Positions 14,003 to 21,782 of a DNA stretch of 26,563 bases are shown here, one piece after another. The notes under the pieces are model-generated. The model was not told where the DNA came from, searched no databases, and worked only from the letters and a program-made list of their open reading frames with translations. Position numbers and translations under genes: made by a program. Numbering within the stretch: the first letter of the stretch is position 1; each line of letters opens with the position of its first letter. The DNA comes from a virus: positions 1 to 26,563 of IMG/VR virus record IMGVR_UViG_3300025913_000100. One strand, written 5' to 3'.

Positions 14003-14644
14003 TCAGTCCTTGATGCGGTAGCCGTTGCCGTCGGGCTTCCACGTGCCGGCGGTGACGAGCTGGTCCACCAGCGCGGGCGTCCCGAACGCGTGGGCGATGT
14101 GCTCGGGCACGAAGTTCGGGTTGCTGGTGTCCGCAGCCCAGGCGCGGCAGCGGTCGTGGACGCCGGCCGTGCCGGCGGCGTGGCCCCCGATTGCGGGCTT
14201 CTTGTGCCGCGCCGTTGCCGGGCGCTTCTTTGCCGCGGCCGTCGGGGTGCTGTGGATGCCCTGCAGCTTGCGGCAGGTGATGACGCCGAGGCGGGTGGCA
14301 AGTGCGTCTTCGGCCGCGCCGATGATGGCGGATGCCTTGGCGAGCACCTCGTGTCCGGCGTCGGTGACGGCGATGGTGTGCCGCCGTCCGGTGCCGGGAA
14401 TGCGGGTGGCCTCGATGAGGCCTTGCGCGGTGAGGTTGTGCAGCAGGATGGTGCCGGTCTGTGGGGTGATATGGCAGGCACGTGAGGCGTCAGCGCCGCT
14501 GCATCCGGGGTTGGTGGCGAGCGCAGTAAGGAACTCGACCTGCGGGACGGTCACGCCTAATGGGCGTAGTTGCCTGTCGAGGGTGTTGCTGACGTCGCGG
14601 GCTACGGATCGCAGGGCCTGGATGGTTCCGGCGGTGTCAGTCAT
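14003..14644 (-). CDS. MarR-like winged-helix regulator
   Basis: 213 residues from ATG 14642-14644. Residues about 5-115 fit a MarR fold: helix ALRSVARDVSNTL, then VTVPQVEFLTALA, HTH with ADASRACHITPQTGTILLHNL, a wing around TGRRHTIAVTDAG and a closing helix LAKASAIIGAAEDAL. A basic linker (KKRPATARHKKP) leads to a C-terminal domain of about 60 residues ending WKPDGNGYRIKD, not part of classical MarR proteins. It probably binds DNA as a dimer and represses genes. A long N-terminal extension crossing a GC hairpin was rejected. Confidence 0.75.
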   Translation of the reverse strand: MTDTAGTIQALRSVARDVSNTLDRQLRPLGVTVPQVEFLTALATNPGCSGADASRACHITPQTGTILLHNLTAQGLIEATRIPGTGRRHTIAVTDAGHEVLAKASAIIGAAEDALATRLGVITCRKLQGIHSTPTAAAKKRPATARHKKPAIGGHAAGTAGVHDRCRAWAADTSNPNFVPEHIAHAFGTPALVDQLVTAGTWKPDGNGYRIKD

Positions 14645-14687
14645 GGCGTGCGGTCCTTTCGGTTGCGGGATGATGCGGTGGCCGGCC

Positions 14688-14720
14688 GGCCCGGGGTCGT
14701 TAAGGGATCCCGGGTTGGCC
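14688..14720 (-). terminator. GC-rich inverted repeat, possible terminator
   Basis: Between the coiled-coil gene and the MarR-like gene (79-base gap), the arms GGCCCGGG and CCCGGGTTGGCC flank a loop of about 13 bases that contains TTAAGGGAT. CCCGGG is itself a palindrome, so alternative pairings exist. No T-run follows on the transcribed strand. It could be a weak terminator or an RNA-processing stem separating two gene strings. Confidence 0.35.
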
Positions 14721-14723
14721 CGG

Positions 14724-15086
14724 TCAGAGCTGGTTGCCGATGCGGTTCCACGGCCGCCACTTCTCGCGCTGGTCGATTTGGTTTTGAAGCCGGGCGTTCT
14801 CGCGCTGAAGCCGGTCAATCTCCAGATCGCGTGTGTCGATGCCGGCTGCGAGTTCACGACAGCGCTGCTTGTCGCGCCGCGACTCTGCGACGGCGTCCTC
14901 GAGTTCTGCTTCGGCGGCTTCGGCTCGGGCGGTCTGTGTTGTGGCGCAGGCCTTGTAGATGTCGGCGAGCGCTCCGGTCCGGTGGAGGTCGTCGGCGAGC
15001 CTGCGCACGGTGGCGGTGAGTCCGGCGACTTGTTCCTCCAGCGTCGGCTCGATGACGGCGGTGAAGGTGGGCATGGGAGCGGTCAC
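14724..15086 (-). CDS. Coiled-coil protein, unknown function
   Basis: 120 residues from a GTG overlapping the upstream stop (GTGA); an ATG four codons later is an alternative start. After a short N-terminus (TFTAVIEPTLEE), most of the protein is heptad-like helix: LTATVRRLADDLHR, ARAEAAEAELEDAVAESRR and LEIDRLQRENARLQNQI. It ends WRPWNRIGNQL. This predicts a parallel coiled coil and oligomerisation. No function assigned; it may be a scaffold or a binding partner of the preceding protein. Confidence 0.75.
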   Translation of the reverse strand: MTAPMPTFTAVIEPTLEEQVAGLTATVRRLADDLHRTGALADIYKACATTQTARAEAAEAELEDAVAESRRDKQRCRELAAGIDTRDLEIDRLQRENARLQNQIDQREKWRPWNRIGNQL

Positions 15087-15586
15087 AGAAGTTCTCCGGT
15101 GGGGACGTTCGCGATGAACCGGCCGTCGAGGGTTGCGGTGTGCACGTCCACTTCGAAAGCGAACGGCATGGTTCGCGGCATGGCGGGCTCGCAGTCGGAC
15201 GGCGCCTCGACGGCTTCGGCTGCGGATTCCGCAGCGAGGCAAGCGGCATGGTCGGTGCACCAGTGGCGGCCGGCGAATGTGATACCGCCGGGCTGGTAGG
15301 CGGCGCAGGCCAGGCCCTCGGCGAGGGCGTTGAAGACCTCGGCAGCCTTCCCGGGCTTGCTGCCACCGAACTGGAGCACGTCGCCGCGTTCGGCCACCGT
15401 CGCACCGCACCGTTTGGCCCGCGCGATCCGCTGTTCGTCGGTGATGTCGCGGATCTCGTCGATCCACAGCGGCACCGCGAAGGCGAGCGACTCCAGGAGC
15501 GTGATCTGCCGTGGGTCGTCGGCGATGCTCAGGCCTTCGGCGTTGGCGAGCCGGCGGGAGGGCAGGAAGTGCGGCTCGGCCGTCAT
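15083..15586 (-). CDS. Hypothetical protein
   Basis: 167 residues; ATG overlaps the sigma-like gene stop (ATGA). The central part ([21 protein letters not shown], shown in part; then [15 protein letters not shown]) is helical, followed by a Cys/His cluster, [13 protein letters not shown], and a C-terminal strand region ([16 protein letters not shown]). The cluster may bind metal but is not a known motif. Coupled to genes on both sides. Confidence 0.75.
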   Translation of the reverse strand: MTAEPHFLPSRRLANAEGLSIADDPRQITLLESLAFAVPLWIDEIRDITDEQRIARAKRCGATVAERGDVLQFGGSKPGKAAEVFNALAEGLACAAYQPGGITFAGRHWCTDHAACLAAESAAEAVEAPSDCEPAMPRTMPFAFEVDVHTATLDGRFIANVPTGELL

Positions 15587-16377
15587 GGGGTTTTCTCCAA
15601 TCCGACAGCGTCGGCAACGGATTGGCGTTGCTGTCGCTTCTTCGCGGCGTAGGCTGCACGCTCGGCCAGTTCCTTAGGGTCCGTGGCGGTGCGGGTGTGG
15701 ACGCGCTTGTCCATGCGACGCTTCGGAGGGGTCTCGCCTTCGAACCACAGCGCGTCGAATGCTTTGCGGGAGCGGCCGATCAGTGCCTGGAACGTGTCGG
15801 GCTTAATGTTTAGGGCCACGGCAGCGGCGGCGTAGTCGCCAGTTGCGGCCAGCGCCCCGAACGCCTCGCCTTGGCGTCCGGTGAGGGCGCTGAGAACCTG
15901 GGCAACGGCTACGCGCTCGACCACAGTGGTTTCGGGCGACGGCGCCGGGTGGGAGTGCCAGCCCCAGTAGCGGCCGAAGTTGGTGCCGTCGTTGGTGCCG
16001 TCGCGCCGCGCCCCGTGCATCTGCATGGCGCTGCGGACGTCGTCGGCGAGGGCGCGTCGGCCGGCTTCCATCAGTTCGATTCGGCTCGGTGCCTCGGCGG
16101 TGTAGAGGTGTTCGACGATGCCGTGCCACGCGGTGGCGTGCTGGTCGTCGCGGTCGCCTGCGGGCCACCAGTTGCGGCCGTTGCGGACGACGCGCTTGGC
16201 CAGGTCGTCAAGGTCGGTCAGGGTGTAGCCGTGGCGCAGTGTTGTGGCGTCGCTGGGGGCGGGGGTCGAGTCGACGTCGTGGTGGATGGCCTTCTCGGTG
16301 GCGGCTGCTTGGTCGGTCTCGACGGTGGCGATCTTCCATCCGCGCACCTGGGCGGTGGAGGGCGTGTGTCGTCTCAT
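15583..16377 (-). CDS. Sigma-70-like / HTH transcription protein
   Basis: 264 residues; ATG in an ATGA overlap. Residues about 50-130 ([20 protein letters not shown], then [10 protein letters not shown]) occupy the place of sigma region 2. Residues about 165-220 ([20 protein letters not shown], then [19 protein letters not shown]) look like region 4, the -35-reading HTH, with the Q-x-x-x-x recognition pattern. The C-terminus is basic ([18 protein letters not shown]). It could be a phage sigma factor or a related HTH activator redirecting polymerase to later genes. Region 2 is poorly conserved, so sigma activity is uncertain. Confidence 0.55.
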   Translation of the reverse strand: MRRHTPSTAQVRGWKIATVETDQAAATEKAIHHDVDSTPAPSDATTLRHGYTLTDLDDLAKRVVRNGRNWWPAGDRDDQHATAWHGIVEHLYTAEAPSRIELMEAGRRALADDVRSAMQMHGARRDGTNDGTNFGRYWGWHSHPAPSPETTVVERVAVAQVLSALTGRQGEAFGALAATGDYAAAAVALNIKPDTFQALIGRSRKAFDALWFEGETPPKRRMDKRVHTRTATDPKELAERAAYAAKKRQQRQSVADAVGLEKTP

Positions 16378-16628
16378 GACTTCGCCTTGGGCTTGTGGGC
16401 GCGCCGCCACTGGGCTTTCGGGGTGAGCGGGTCGATAAGGCCGAGGTGCTCTAGGAGGTCGCGGGCATCCGCGGCGCCGTGTGCGCGGGCCGCGACAGCA
16501 CGCATCGCCGGCATGCGGAGTTCCGGCGGCACCTTGGCGGTGGTGGGGTAGATGTCGGGGATGTTTGCGCCGACGGTCCGCTTCTTGTCGGCGCCGTCGC
16601 CGGGCAGCAGGTTCTCGGTGAGGCTCAT
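16374..16628 (-). CDS. Hypothetical small basic protein
   Basis: 84 residues, ATGA overlaps at both ends. Helical stretch [18 protein letters not shown], and a Lys/Arg-rich end ([11 protein letters not shown]). It sits between two DNA-binding proteins and may help them, but no motif is recognised. Confidence 0.7.
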   Translation of the reverse strand: MSLTENLLPGDGADKKRTVGANIPDIYPTTAKVPPELRMPAMRAVAARAHGAADARDLLEHLGLIDPLTPKAQWRRAHKPKAKS

Positions 16629-17365
16629 GCGGCCAGCGCCTGACGGTCACGGGCGCGCTTGGCGACACGCTCGCGGGCCTTGTCGAGGGTGTTGCGGGAC
16701 ACCCCGAGGCGTTCCGCGGCCAGGTTCCAGCCGACGTTGCTGGTTTCCCGGATCTCCTCGGCGTCAGCGACGAGGTCTTCGGAGCGGCGGACGCCGTACC
16801 ACCGCATCGGCGCCGCCCCGGGGTCGTCGATGTCGTCGCACCATGCGCCGGCCTGGGCCCACCGGCGCTTGCGGGCCAGTGCCCGTGCGCGTCGCGCCGT
16901 TTCCGGGTCGATGCCGTTGCCTTCGGCCGGGATGCCGGACCACGACGTAAAGAGGTCTGTGACGGCTTGAGCGTGCCGGGCGTCGATGCGCGCGCAGCAC
17001 AGCCACGTGCGGATCTTTTGGGGCGTTTCGCCGATGGCGCTGGCGATGTGGTCCGCGTCGTAGCCGTCGTGGTGCAGGGCCTGGATGCGGCGCCGGGTTC
17101 CGGTGGCGTCGGTTTTGGCGTCTGCGGCGTGGAGCGGTCGCGACGGTCGGGCCTCGACCGCGAGGATCCTGTTTGCGACGTCCGTTTCGATGGTCGTGGG
17201 GTTGCGGTACAGGATGCGGTGGACTTGTGAGCGCGGGACTTCGGCGAGGTCCGCGACGGCACGCCAGCTGGTGCCGGCGGCCATGAGGTCGCGGATGTGA
17301 CGGCGGACGAGTGCCGGGTCTGCGGTGTCATGTGCCGGCGTCGATTCGATGAGGACGGCGGTCAC
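16625..17365 (-). CDS. Multi-HTH DNA-binding protein
   Basis: 246 residues from a GTG in a GTGA overlap with the C5 methyltransferase gene. Three helix-turn-helix candidates are visible: [20 protein letters not shown] (about 33-52), [21 protein letters not shown] (about 100-120, shown in part) and [20 protein letters not shown] (about 214-233). This kind of protein, with an N-terminal and a C-terminal HTH around a middle region (RWYGVRR, EIRET), is common in actinophages and actinobacterial mobile DNA. It may control the early operon or work with the methyltransferase. Confidence 0.7.
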   Translation of the reverse strand: MTAVLIESTPAHDTADPALVRRHIRDLMAAGTSWRAVADLAEVPRSQVHRILYRNPTTIETDVANRILAVEARPSRPLHAADAKTDATGTRRRIQALHHDGYDADHIASAIGETPQKIRTWLCCARIDARHAQAVTDLFTSWSGIPAEGNGIDPETARRARALARKRRWAQAGAWCDDIDDPGAAPMRWYGVRRSEDLVADAEEIRETSNVGWNLAAERLGVSRNTLDKARERVAKRARDRQALAA

Positions 17366-19116
17366 AGTGAACGCTCCAGGTCCTCGCCGGTGATGGCCTC
17401 GACAAGTGCCGAGTACAAGACTTCGGCGACCGGGGCCGTGACGGCATTGCCCAGGCCCCGGACGATCTGGCGCTTCGACCCGAAAGGGATGCGGTAGTCG
17501 TTGTCGAACGACATCGCCCGCTGAATCTCGTGAGGCTCGAGCATCCGGAAGTCGACGTCGCTGATCCCGGCGTCGGCCATGCGCGCCGCGGCGGCATCAC
17601 CGAGCGCCTCCAGGCGCAACTGCTCGCGGGACTTCGGCTCACCCTTCTTCCGCTTCGGCAGAGCGGCGATCAGGTCGCTGATGCGGTCGATCTCGTCAAC
17701 TTCGCGCCGCACGATCTCGGGGTCGATGTTGAACGTGGCGGAGGTGGCGCGTCCGTACCGGTCCCGGGTGGACAAGGTGCCGATCGGCTGGGCGGGCGTG
17801 GAGGCAGTGCCGTTGCCGTAGTACGGGACGAGCATGTCGACGGACTTCGACACGATGCCGTGGTGGTTGCCCGACGCGCAGACGGTCGTCAGGGCGTGGT
17901 CCGCGGTGGCGGGAGCTTTCGCAGACCCGCCGCCCCGCAGCGTGACGACCACCGGCGGCACTGTGGCCAGGCCGGTCTCGTTGCGGCAGGTCTGGGTGCG
18001 CGCCGGATCGGAGACGGGCTGGGCGTCCTTGCCGGGCCGCCCCTCGACGGGCACCAGCATCGGCGGGACCGCGACACCGTCGGTTTCGCGGGTGGTCCGT
18101 GTCGGCATCGGCTCGGTAACCGGGGTCGGTTCCTGTCGCCAGGTGCCGCCGGCCGGGGCCAGGTACGGCACGGCGGGGCTCAGCGGCTGGGCAAACCTCA
18201 GGACGCCGGTGCCGATGCGGGCCATGGTGCGGAAGGCGAGAGGCTCTTTGCGGTCGCCGATGCGCTGGGACTTCAGCGACCAGTCGATGGCGGCGTGCGC
18301 CCCGAGCGTCTCGGGCTCGACGACCTGTCCGCGGCAGCGCGTATCGGGGCAGCGGTAGACGTACTGCGCCCGGTATCGGCCCATGTCCTTGGTGGGGTCC
18401 TTGAACCGCTGCACGGCCTTCACGGGGCGGTCGCAGCGCGGGCACCAGGCGGTGGGGCGCAGCCATTTGTCGAAGTCGGGGTCGCGGCCGAGCGCTTCCA
18501 GCCAGTAGGCGACGTAGAGGCGGTCGCGGGACTGGGGCGCACGCAGTGTCCTGACGGGCTCGGCGTGCATGGAGTTGAAGGCGATGACGCGGGTCTTGTA
18601 GCCGAGCTTATGGAACTCGCCGAGCCAGCGGCGCCACTGGTCCCAGCGGCGGCACTCGATGACGTTTTCGACGACGCCGACCAGGACCGGCTGTCCGGAG
18701 ATCCACATGGCGTTGAGGTAGCGGTGGACCTCGTCCATGAGGAGCCGGGAACGCACCGTCTCCTCGTCGTCGCCGCCGGGCATCCCGGGCAGCGCTTCCT
18801 GGTTGGACTTGTCGAAGTCGCGGACGACGCCGGCCGCGTTGGTCCACTTCGGGCACGCGGGGGAGGCGGCGAAGATGGCGCAGGGCTGGAACTTGGTGAC
18901 GTCGTGCCGCTGGACGTCGCCTTCGTAGTGTTCGACGTCGGGGAAGTTCTCCCGGCTGACTCTCAGGACGTAAGGGTCGTGGTTGGCGGCGAAGCGCCCA
19001 TAAGTTCCGGGGACTTTGAGGATGCCCTGGAAGTCACCGGAGAAGCCGGTGAACTCGGAGAACACGCCGAGGCCGTCGGTGTCGCGGCTGATGCCGAGGG
19101 TGTTTACGTTGCTCAT
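17362..19116 (-). CDS. C5-cytosine DNA methyltransferase
   Basis: 584 residues. Motif I-like EFTGFSGDFQG (21-31) is followed by AANHDPY (II) and a catalytic motif IV SPACPKW with C88. ENV (150-152) is motif VI and QSRDR (195-199) is motif VIII. MLEPHEIQRAMSF and GLGNAVTAPVAEVL near the end are motifs IX and X. A zinc-type insertion with C225, C228, C256 and C261 begins the target-recognition region, which then shows degenerate repeats of the P-x-x-T-x-T-x-R...G pattern (about 330-450). It would methylate phage DNA at a short cytosine site. No cognate restriction enzyme is present, so protection against host restriction is the likely purpose. ATG overlaps the RusA-like stop. Confidence 0.92.
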   Translation of the reverse strand: MSNVNTLGISRDTDGLGVFSEFTGFSGDFQGILKVPGTYGRFAANHDPYVLRVSRENFPDVEHYEGDVQRHDVTKFQPCAIFAASPACPKWTNAAGVVRDFDKSNQEALPGMPGGDDEETVRSRLLMDEVHRYLNAMWISGQPVLVGVVENVIECRRWDQWRRWLGEFHKLGYKTRVIAFNSMHAEPVRTLRAPQSRDRLYVAYWLEALGRDPDFDKWLRPTAWCPRCDRPVKAVQRFKDPTKDMGRYRAQYVYRCPDTRCRGQVVEPETLGAHAAIDWSLKSQRIGDRKEPLAFRTMARIGTGVLRFAQPLSPAVPYLAPAGGTWRQEPTPVTEPMPTRTTRETDGVAVPPMLVPVEGRPGKDAQPVSDPARTQTCRNETGLATVPPVVVTLRGGGSAKAPATADHALTTVCASGNHHGIVSKSVDMLVPYYGNGTASTPAQPIGTLSTRDRYGRATSATFNIDPEIVRREVDEIDRISDLIAALPKRKKGEPKSREQLRLEALGDAAAARMADAGISDVDFRMLEPHEIQRAMSFDNDYRIPFGSKRQIVRGLGNAVTAPVAEVLYSALVEAITGEDLERSL

Positions 19117-19505
19117 GCGGCACCGTCCATGGGTGTGATACGCAGCGCGATCTGGTTGTGCCGAACCGGTGCGCCGAGCACCACTTCCACCTTGATCAGG
19201 TGCTTGCCGTTGTCGTCAGGAAGCACCCCGGCGTCCACGACGCCGTCGATAGCCGCCTTGAACGACGGATACCAGTTGTGAGCGTCTCGGCGGCGCTTGT
19301 CGTGCGGGTGCAGGACGGCCTCGATGGTGGCGCGGTTGAGCGGCGGGATCTGCACGTCGAGGGCTGATTTCTCGGCGGCTTCTCGCAGGGCCTTGGTGAT
19401 GCGAGCCCGGGTGCGCCAGTGAGTACGGTCGTTGGCGTTGAGGAGCTTCAAGCCGGCAGGCAGCGTCACCACGTAGGTGGTGGTCTCGGTGGCGTCGGTG
19501 GTCAT
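19113..19505 (-). CDS. rusA-like: RusA-like Holliday-junction resolvase
   Basis: 130 residues, ATGA overlaps at both ends. LLNANDRTHWRTRARITKAL at the N-terminus, then RRRDAHNWYPSFKAAIDG (72-89, in part), DAGVLPDD (D97, D98) and KHLIKVEVVLG match RusA in order and length. In E. coli RusA the acidic residues are D70, D72 and D91. Here the first and last are kept, while the second position is His (RD-A-H-N, H76). RusA cuts four-way junctions and clears recombination intermediates. Whether the His change affects metal binding is not known; related actinophage proteins may share it. Confidence 0.85.
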   Translation of the reverse strand: MTTDATETTTYVVTLPAGLKLLNANDRTHWRTRARITKALREAAEKSALDVQIPPLNRATIEAVLHPHDKRRRDAHNWYPSFKAAIDGVVDAGVLPDDNGKHLIKVEVVLGAPVRHNQIALRITPMDGAA

Positions 19506-19729
19506 GCCGCACCGCCCCGCACGAGGAACGAGCCCTGCGGCAGTCCGCGGTCGGTGAGCTTGGAGATGGTCCGCAGGACCGCCGTGGGTGTCTTGCAGTC
19601 GATGGTGCGGATGTTCGGGGAGAACCGGCGCCCGGTGGTGCGCAGGTATTTCTCCAGTCGCTCCCGGTCTGTCTGGTCGACGCTGGCAAGGTGGTTGGTG
19701 TCGACGATGATCGTGTACTTGGGTCTCAT
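19502..19729 (-). CDS. Hypothetical small basic protein
   Basis: 75 residues beginning MRPKYTIIVDTNHL, ATGA overlaps on both sides. The N-terminus IIVDTNHLASVD resembles the first strand of PIN-type nucleases (D at 10), but the protein is too short to hold a full PIN domain. LEKYLRTTGRRF and TISKLTDRGLPQGSF follow. Function unknown. Confidence 0.7.
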   Translation of the reverse strand: MRPKYTIIVDTNHLASVDQTDRERLEKYLRTTGRRFSPNIRTIDCKTPTAVLRTISKLTDRGLPQGSFLVRGGAA

Positions 19730-19947
19730 TGCGGGACTCCTCCGAGGTACATGGCGTGCGCATGGGCCCCGAGGTGCCGCAGAAGCGCAGCGATCTGCTT
19801 GGCTGTGGCAACCTGGCCGCATTCGATGAGGGCCCGACCGTCGGCGAACCTGTGGGCGCCGTGACGGTCGAGGAGCCGGTCGAGGGTTTCGCGACGGTGC
19901 GGGGCCATGGCGCGGGCGACGTGGACGTTCACGCACGGGGTGATCAC
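19726..19947 (-). CDS. Hypothetical small protein
   Basis: 73 residues from a GTG, coupled by ATGA downstream and GTGA upstream. Rich in His, Arg and Ala (ARAMAPHRRETLDRLLDRHG; AKQIAALLRHLGAHAHAMYLGG), probably helical. No recognised domain. Confidence 0.65.
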   Translation of the reverse strand: MITPCVNVHVARAMAPHRRETLDRLLDRHGAHRFADGRALIECGQVATAKQIAALLRHLGAHAHAMYLGGVPQ

Positions 19948-20294
19948 AGTGCTGCCACCGCCTCCCGCACGGCGCTACCCAGCTGCTCCCGGACCGCGTC
20001 CAGCACGACCCCCAACGACCCGCCGGCGCCGGCAGCGATCGGATCCGCGCGCCCGTCGGTCACGTAGGCGACCAGGCGGTCGCCGACGACATCCACGACC
20101 AGGCGCCAGGCTCCGTCGGCGCGCAGCAGGGCGATGCCGAGCAGGTCTGCCGAGTCGTCGGCGGGCGTGGCGTCGGGGACGTGCGGGCGTTCGGATCCGG
20201 GGCAGCGGGGCCAGGTGCGGGCGTCGTCGAGAATCGCCAGAACCTCGGCGGACGTCAGCGGTGGATCGGCGAGGGTGGTGGTCTTGTTCGTCAC
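19944..20294 (-). CDS. Hypothetical small protein
   Basis: 116 residues from a GTG in a GTGA overlap. An N-terminal helix (TSAEVLAILDDARTW) is followed by strands (ALLRADGAWRLVVDVVG, RLVAYVTDG) and a Gly-rich turn, then a C-terminal helix. A small alpha-beta domain is likely. No family recognised. Confidence 0.7.
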   Translation of the reverse strand: MTNKTTTLADPPLTSAEVLAILDDARTWPRCPGSERPHVPDATPADDSADLLGIALLRADGAWRLVVDVVGDRLVAYVTDGRADPIAAGAGGSLGVVLDAVREQLGSAVREAVAAL

Positions 20295-20548
20295 CGGCGT
20301 CGGCCCTTCACGAGGGCCATGAGCGGGCAGGCGGGGAGCTCGTCGTCGCAGTCGGCGTCAGCGAGATCGGCGCACACGATGCAAGATGGCGAGGTGCCGC
20401 GGTCCATCCATTCGCCGGCCACTTCGGTGCCGCACAGCGCAACGTCGCCGGGGTCGTCGTCGCGGCAGCAGGTCACGTGGATCAGATCGGGCGGCAGGGT
20501 GCGGCCGGGAACCCGGACCGGCAGCTGCTCGGTTGTTGGGGCGGTCAC
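20291..20548 (-). CDS. Cys-rich, probably zinc-binding small protein
   Basis: 85 residues from a GTG in a GTGA overlap. Cysteines are spread as VTCC, LCGTE, SCIVC and later DC and AC. The CxxC in PSCIVCADL together with the earlier Cys residues could hold zinc. Lys/Arg at the end (VKGRRR). Reminiscent of the many Cys-rich phage accessory proteins. Function unknown. Confidence 0.65.
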   Translation of the reverse strand: MTAPTTEQLPVRVPGRTLPPDLIHVTCCRDDDPGDVALCGTEVAGEWMDRGTSPSCIVCADLADADCDDELPACPLMALVKGRRR

Positions 20549-21411
20549 TTCGCACCCGCCCGGATTTCAGTGCGCGGAAACTGCCGCACCCGAAGCTCCG
20601 CCGGCCATTCGTCCGGGTCGCCGCCCTTGCGGCTCGCAGCCTTCACGGTCCGGCTCCACGCCGTACCGAGCTGCTTCATAAAAGCCGGAACGCCGGCCGC
20701 CTCGCACTGCCCGAGCAGCGTCCGCACCCAGTCCAGCTCCGTCGTCCTGGGCTTGGCGCCGCTCTCACCGCCGCAAATGACCCAGTGAAGCCCGCCGGCC
20801 GGACCGACCCGCCCGTTCAGGGCGGCGAACATCTCCGGGATCCAGTCCCCGATGACCTCGCCGTACTCGACGCCGAGCCAGCGCGACAGGTCCACGGGAC
20901 CCAAAAGCGGCTCGCACGACAGGAAGCGCGTCCGCGCCGGCGCGGCGAGCAGATGCGGGATGCGGGTCTCGGCCCACCTCTGGTTTTCGACACTGGTCCC
21001 GAGCCACACGCTCTCCGGCCAGTCCGTACCCCAGGGCGCCATCGCGGCGACATTCTCGGGACGCTTGGTCAGCAGTTGCCAGTGCAGCCACGGCGTGTTC
21101 TCGATCAGGTCCCACAGCCGCTTGCGCGGCTCGACAACGTCCGGGTGGTCCTCGAACACGTCGGCCATGGACGCGCAGAACACGCGCTTCGGGGTGCCGT
21201 CACGCTCGGCGTCGCGGTTCCACTTCAGCGGCTGCTTCCAGTGGGTGTCGGACATCATCCGGCGCGGGCCTTTGCGGCGCCACAGCTGGTCGTGGCCGTA
21301 CCGCGTGGCGAGGGTGTCGGCGTAGCGGGATCTGCATGCGGGGGAGACCCGCGCGCAGCCCCACCACGGGTTAAATGTAAAATCCGTCCATTCGATCTTT
21401 GAGATGCTCAT
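20545..21411 (-). CDS. DUF5131 (Gp37/Gp68) family protein missing a cluster cysteine
   Basis: 288 residues, ATGA overlap with the upstream membrane gene. The DUF5131 signature is present: SKIEWTDFTFNPWWGC, ARVSPAC, RVFCASMADVFED, WQLLTKRPEN, VWLGTSVENQ, RFLSCEPLLGP, WVICGGESG. In this family a C-x6-C-x2-C motif near the start resembles the cluster site of radical-SAM enzymes. Here C19 and C26 are present but the third is Arg (R29, codon CGC, one base from TGC). The cluster may be lost or held otherwise. The biological role of the family is unknown; it is common in phages of many hosts. Full length. Confidence 0.9.
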   Translation of the reverse strand: MSISKIEWTDFTFNPWWGCARVSPACRSRYADTLATRYGHDQLWRRKGPRRMMSDTHWKQPLKWNRDAERDGTPKRVFCASMADVFEDHPDVVEPRKRLWDLIENTPWLHWQLLTKRPENVAAMAPWGTDWPESVWLGTSVENQRWAETRIPHLLAAPARTRFLSCEPLLGPVDLSRWLGVEYGEVIGDWIPEMFAALNGRVGPAGGLHWVICGGESGAKPRTTELDWVRTLLGQCEAAGVPAFMKQLGTAWSRTVKAASRKGGDPDEWPAELRVRQFPRTEIRAGAK

Positions 21412-21782
21412 GACTGCCTCCGGTTGGAGTTGGAGGTGCTTGTGGTGTGGCGCCGGATCCGGCGCCCGGGGAACCGCCTGGGCCGGCGGTGAAGCTCACG
21501 TGTGGGCAGCTGCGACACGCCCGGCAACTGCTCGGCGTCCGCAGGGTCGTCGGTGCTGAACGAGCCGCACAGCTCTGCGTACTCGCGGTCCAGCGCGTCA
21601 CGCCGGACGTACCGACCGATCCACACCGCGCCGTTCACGGTCAGCCGGTGCAGCAGCCACAGCGACACCGGCACGGCGACGAGGCAGGCGACGTCCGCGA
21701 CGAACGCCGGCAGGTCCTCGACGACCGCCAGGACGATGCGGGCGATGACCGCGGCCATGCGGTGCGGGAACGAGGGGGTCAC
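21408..21782 (-). CDS. Single-pass membrane protein with basic tail
   Basis: 124 residues from a GTG in a GTGA overlap with the methyltransferase gene. A hydrophobic stretch at about residues 10-45 (VIARIVLAVVEDLPAFVADV, then CLVAVPVSLWLLH) could span the membrane once or form a hairpin. A soluble region follows, then an Arg-rich C-terminus (HRRPRRFPGRRIRRH) that may bind nucleic acid or lipid. Function unknown. Confidence 0.7.
   Translation of the reverse strand: MTPSFPHRMAAVIARIVLAVVEDLPAFVADVACLVAVPVSLWLLHRLTVNGAVWIGRYVRRDALDREYAELCGSFSTDDPADAEQLPGVSQLPTRELHRRPRRFPGRRIRRHTTSTSNSNRRQS

Noticed and set aside
17530-19281. 583-codon plus-strand frame opposite the C5 methyltransferase
   Set aside because: The minus strand carries all methyltransferase motifs. 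The plus frame is repetitive in Gly, Val and Asp with no motif.
19502-19729. PIN-domain toxin
   Set aside because: Only the first IIVDTN strand matches; 75 residues are too few and the later acidic residues of PIN domains are missing.
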